Assembly: GCA_030046135.1 (NCBI GenBank)
Contig: JASIEC010000149.1
Coordinates: forward strand, 1-5,261
DNA length: 5,261 nt
DNA from: Thermoplasmata archaeon
Lineage (GTDB): Archaea > Thermoplasmatota > Thermoplasmata > Lutacidiplasmatales > UBA184
Direction: 5' to 3'
A program made the translations under genes and the position numbers. This document shows positions 3,381-5,261 of the stretch, piece by piece. Position 1 is the first letter of the stretch; each line of letters opens with the position of its first letter. A model generated the notes under the pieces. It was given only the letters and a program-made list of their open reading frames with translations, was not told the DNA's origin and did not search any database.

Positions 3381-5261
3381 CTGGACCCCCTCACCGCGCT
3401 GTTCCGCTGGGCGTTCGTCGTCCCGCTGCTCTCCGTCGCCGCGTTCGTCGTCGTCGGAGTGATCGGGTCCCGGCTCCCCCGGCTCGAGTGGGGCGGCTGG
3501 ATCGCGGTCGCCGCGTCGGCGGCGGCGATGGTCCTCGGCGTGCTGATCTCGGCGGGGGAGATGCTGAGCCCGAGCACGTACACGGACGTACGGTACACCT
3601 GGCTCCGTCTCCCGCCGGCCCCCGGCGCGTTCCCGAACGGTGTCTCGCTCGTCATGGGGACACTCGTCGACCCGCTCTCGGCGCTCCTGCTCGTCGTCGT
3701 GACCGTCGTCGGCTTCCTCGTGATGCTCTACTCGATCGAGTACATGCACCACGAGCGGGGGCTGCCGCGCTACTACGCGGAGCTGTCCCTGTTCCTGGCC
3801 GCGATGAACGGCCTCGTCCTCTCCGACAACCTCCTCGAGTTCTTCCTGTTCTGGGAGCTGGTCGGGCTCTGCTCGTACTTCCTGATCGGCTTCCACTACG
3901 AGCGGCCCGCGGCGGCGAGCGCCGCGAAGGAGGCGTTCCTCGTCACGCGCGTCGGCGACGTGATGTTCCTCCTCGGGATTTTCATCTACTTCTCCGTCTA
4001 CGCGACGAAGGGCCCGGGGCTCGGATGGGCCGCGAGCGGGTTCCTCTTCGCCGAGGGGAACCACGCGTTCCTCGCGGGCGTCTCGGGCGGGAGCTCGCTC
4101 CTCCTCACCGTCGCCGGGATCATGATCCTCGGCGGGGCGGCGGGCAAGAGCGCCCAGTTCCCGCTCCACGTCTGGCTCCCGGACGCGATGGAAGGTCCGA
4201 CGACCGTCTCGGCGCTGATCCACGCCGCGACGATGGTCGCGGCCGGCGTCTACCTGCTCGCGGTGACGAGCGTCTTCCTGGGGTTCACCGCCGTCGACTC
4301 GCTCGTCATCGTCGCGATCGGCGGGATCACGACCTTCTTCGCCGCGACGATGGCGGTCGTGCATCCCGACATCAAGCGGGTGATCGCCTACTCGACGATC
4401 AGCCAGCTCGGCTACATGGTCCTCGCCGTCGGGGCGGGATTCACGATGGTGGGCCTGTACCACCTCTTCACGCACGCGTTCTTCAAGGCGCTCCTGTTCC
4501 TCGCCGCGGGCTCGGTGATCCACGCCGTCGGGACGCAGGACCTGTTCCGGATGGGCGGCCTCCGCAAGCGGATGCGCCTCACGGCGGCCGCGTTCGCGAT
4601 CGGCGGCCTCGCGCTCGCCGGCATCCCTCCGTTCGCCGGGTTCTGGAGCAAGGACGACATCCTCGCCTCGGTCTACTCGACGCTCGGGAGCCACCCCGAG
4701 TACTGGCCGTTCTTCCTGCTCGCCTTCGGCGCGGTGTTCCTGACGGGCTACTACATCTTCCGGGCCTGGTTCCTCGCCTTCTCGGGGTCGCCGCGCGACC
4801 CGACGCTCCCCGCCGCCCACGAGGGCCCGTGGGTGATGACGGTCCCGCTCGTCATCCTGTCCGCGATGGCGGTCGGCGCTGGGCTCCTCGTCTACCTCCC
4901 GGCGTTCCAGGGGCTCCTCCTCCACGGCGGCGCGGGGATCGGAGGGATCCCGCCGCACTATGGGACGACCGAGCTCCTCCTCTCGGCGGCGAGCGTGGGC
5001 CTCGCGGGCGCCGGGATCCTCACCGCCTGGGTACTCTGGGGCTCGGGGAGGATCGCCCCGCTCCCCCGGAGCGCGCCGGTCGCCACCGTCCGCCAGGTCC
5101 TGCTCCAGCGGTACGGCATGAAGGCGGCGTACGACGCGATCGGGCAGCGCGGGGTGTACACGGTCGCCCGGGCGGCGGACTTCGTCGACCGGTTCGTCCT
5201 CGACGGGGCGGTCCACGGCTTCGAGCGGGCGTTCGGCGGGCTCTCCGACCGGCTCCGGAAG
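3381..5261 (+). CDS. nuoL: NADH-quinone oxidoreductase subunit L (antiporter-like), 3' truncated, probable CTG start
   Basis: NuoL is the distal proton-pumping subunit, related to MrpA. The visible 627 residues run off the window end with no stop; full proteins have about 610-700. The first helix (about 11-29) and the DPLSALLLVVVTVVGFLVML segment (97-116) match the family N terminus. LYSIEYMHHE (116-125) and FFLFWELVGLCSYFLIGFHY (154-173) follow, with E159 at the conserved helix-5 glutamate. GKSAQFPLHVWLPDAMEGPT (255-274) holds K256 and H263; H281 lies in SALIHAATMVAAGVYL. The central HLFTHAFFKALLFL (361-374) carries K369. FWSKDDIL (421-428) carries the K/D pair of the second half-channel (K424, D425; compare E. 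coli Lys399/Asp400). The amphipathic lateral-helix region begins near 570 and is cut. The start is read as CTG 3381 because of the strong site 5 bases upstream. The next usual start, GTG 3459, would remove half of helix 1. Confidence 0.93.
   Translation, partial: MDPLTALFRWAFVVPLLSVAAFVVVGVIGSRLPRLEWGGWIAVAASAAAMVLGVLISAGEMLSPSTYTDVRYTWLRLPPAPGAFPNGVSLVMGTLVDPLSALLLVVVTVVGFLVMLYSIEYMHHERGLPRYYAELSLFLAAMNGLVLSDNLLEFFLFWELVGLCSYFLIGFHYERPAAASAAKEAFLVTRVGDVMFLLGIFIYFSVYATKGPGLGWAASGFLFAEGNHAFLAGVSGGSSLLLTVAGIMILGGAAGKSAQFPLHVWLPDAMEGPTTVSALIHAATMVAAGVYLLAVTSVFLGFTAVDSLVIVAIGGITTFFAATMAVVHPDIKRVIAYSTISQLGYMVLAVGAGFTMVGLYHLFTHAFFKALLFLAAGSVIHAVGTQDLFRMGGLRKRMRLTAAAFAIGGLALAGIPPFAGFWSKDDILASVYSTLGSHPEYWPFFLLAFGAVFLTGYYIFRAWFLAFSGSPRDPTLPAAHEGPWVMTVPLVILSAMAVGAGLLVYLPAFQGLLLHGGAGIGGIPPHYGTTELLLSAASVGLAGAGILTAWVLWGSGRIAPLPRSAPVATVRQVLLQRYGMKAAYDAIGQRGVYTVARAADFVDRFVLDGAVHGFERAFGGLSDRLRK

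Noticed and set aside
2925..5216. 763-codon open frame on the - strand, antisense to nuoJ, nuoK and nuoL
   Set aside because: Its product is a low-complexity run of R, E, D, G and P without any recognisable fold. It is the expected shadow of strongly biased high-GC codons, and the + strand here codes for clear NuoJ, NuoK and NuoL proteins.

Overview
The window is one uninterrupted stretch of a respiratory complex I-type operon. Six genes lie head to tail on the + strand in the order nuoD (5' truncated), nuoH, nuoI, nuoJ, nuoK, nuoL (3' truncated). There is no gene-free stretch: the largest gap between genes is 12 bases, and two junctions are 4-base overlaps. I see no RNA gene, mobile element, CRISPR array, promoter or terminator, and the - strand carries only shadow frames.

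Organism. Composition is about two-thirds G+C (the first 60 bases hold 40 G/C), with codon third positions almost always G or C. All four complete genes start with GTG, and nuoL appears to start with CTG. nuoD is followed directly by nuoH, without the nuoEFG genes that sit there in classical bacterial nuoA-N operons. This is the layout of 11-subunit complexes (archaeal Nuo/Fpo, and EFG-less bacterial forms). With strong GGAGG-type Shine-Dalgarno sites, it suggests a high-GC archaeon, perhaps an uncultured Thermoplasmatota-like lineage. That taxonomic call is inference; a high-GC bacterium is not excluded.

Layout. 1-642: C-terminal 213 residues of NuoD (49 kDa-type, quinone-site subunit). 655-1785: NuoH, the membrane subunit that forms the quinone chamber. 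1796-2566: NuoI, the iron-sulfur wire subunit, here about 90 residues longer than a plain NuoI core, with four complete [4Fe-4S] motifs instead of two. 2563-3051: NuoJ. 3048-3368: NuoK. 3381-5261: NuoL, a proton-pumping antiporter-like subunit, cut at the window end within its C-terminal lateral-helix region.

How they work together. Electrons would enter the peripheral arm, pass along the NuoI clusters to the NuoB cluster (not in the window), and reduce a quinone-type acceptor in the NuoB/D/H pocket. The energy would be passed through NuoH/J/K to the antiporter-like subunits. Because the NADH module is missing between D and H, the donor is probably not NADH through NuoEF. The duplicated iron-sulfur domain of NuoI is the most unusual feature and could be part of an alternative electron entry, such as ferredoxin docking. 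That role is a hypothesis, not something the sequence proves.
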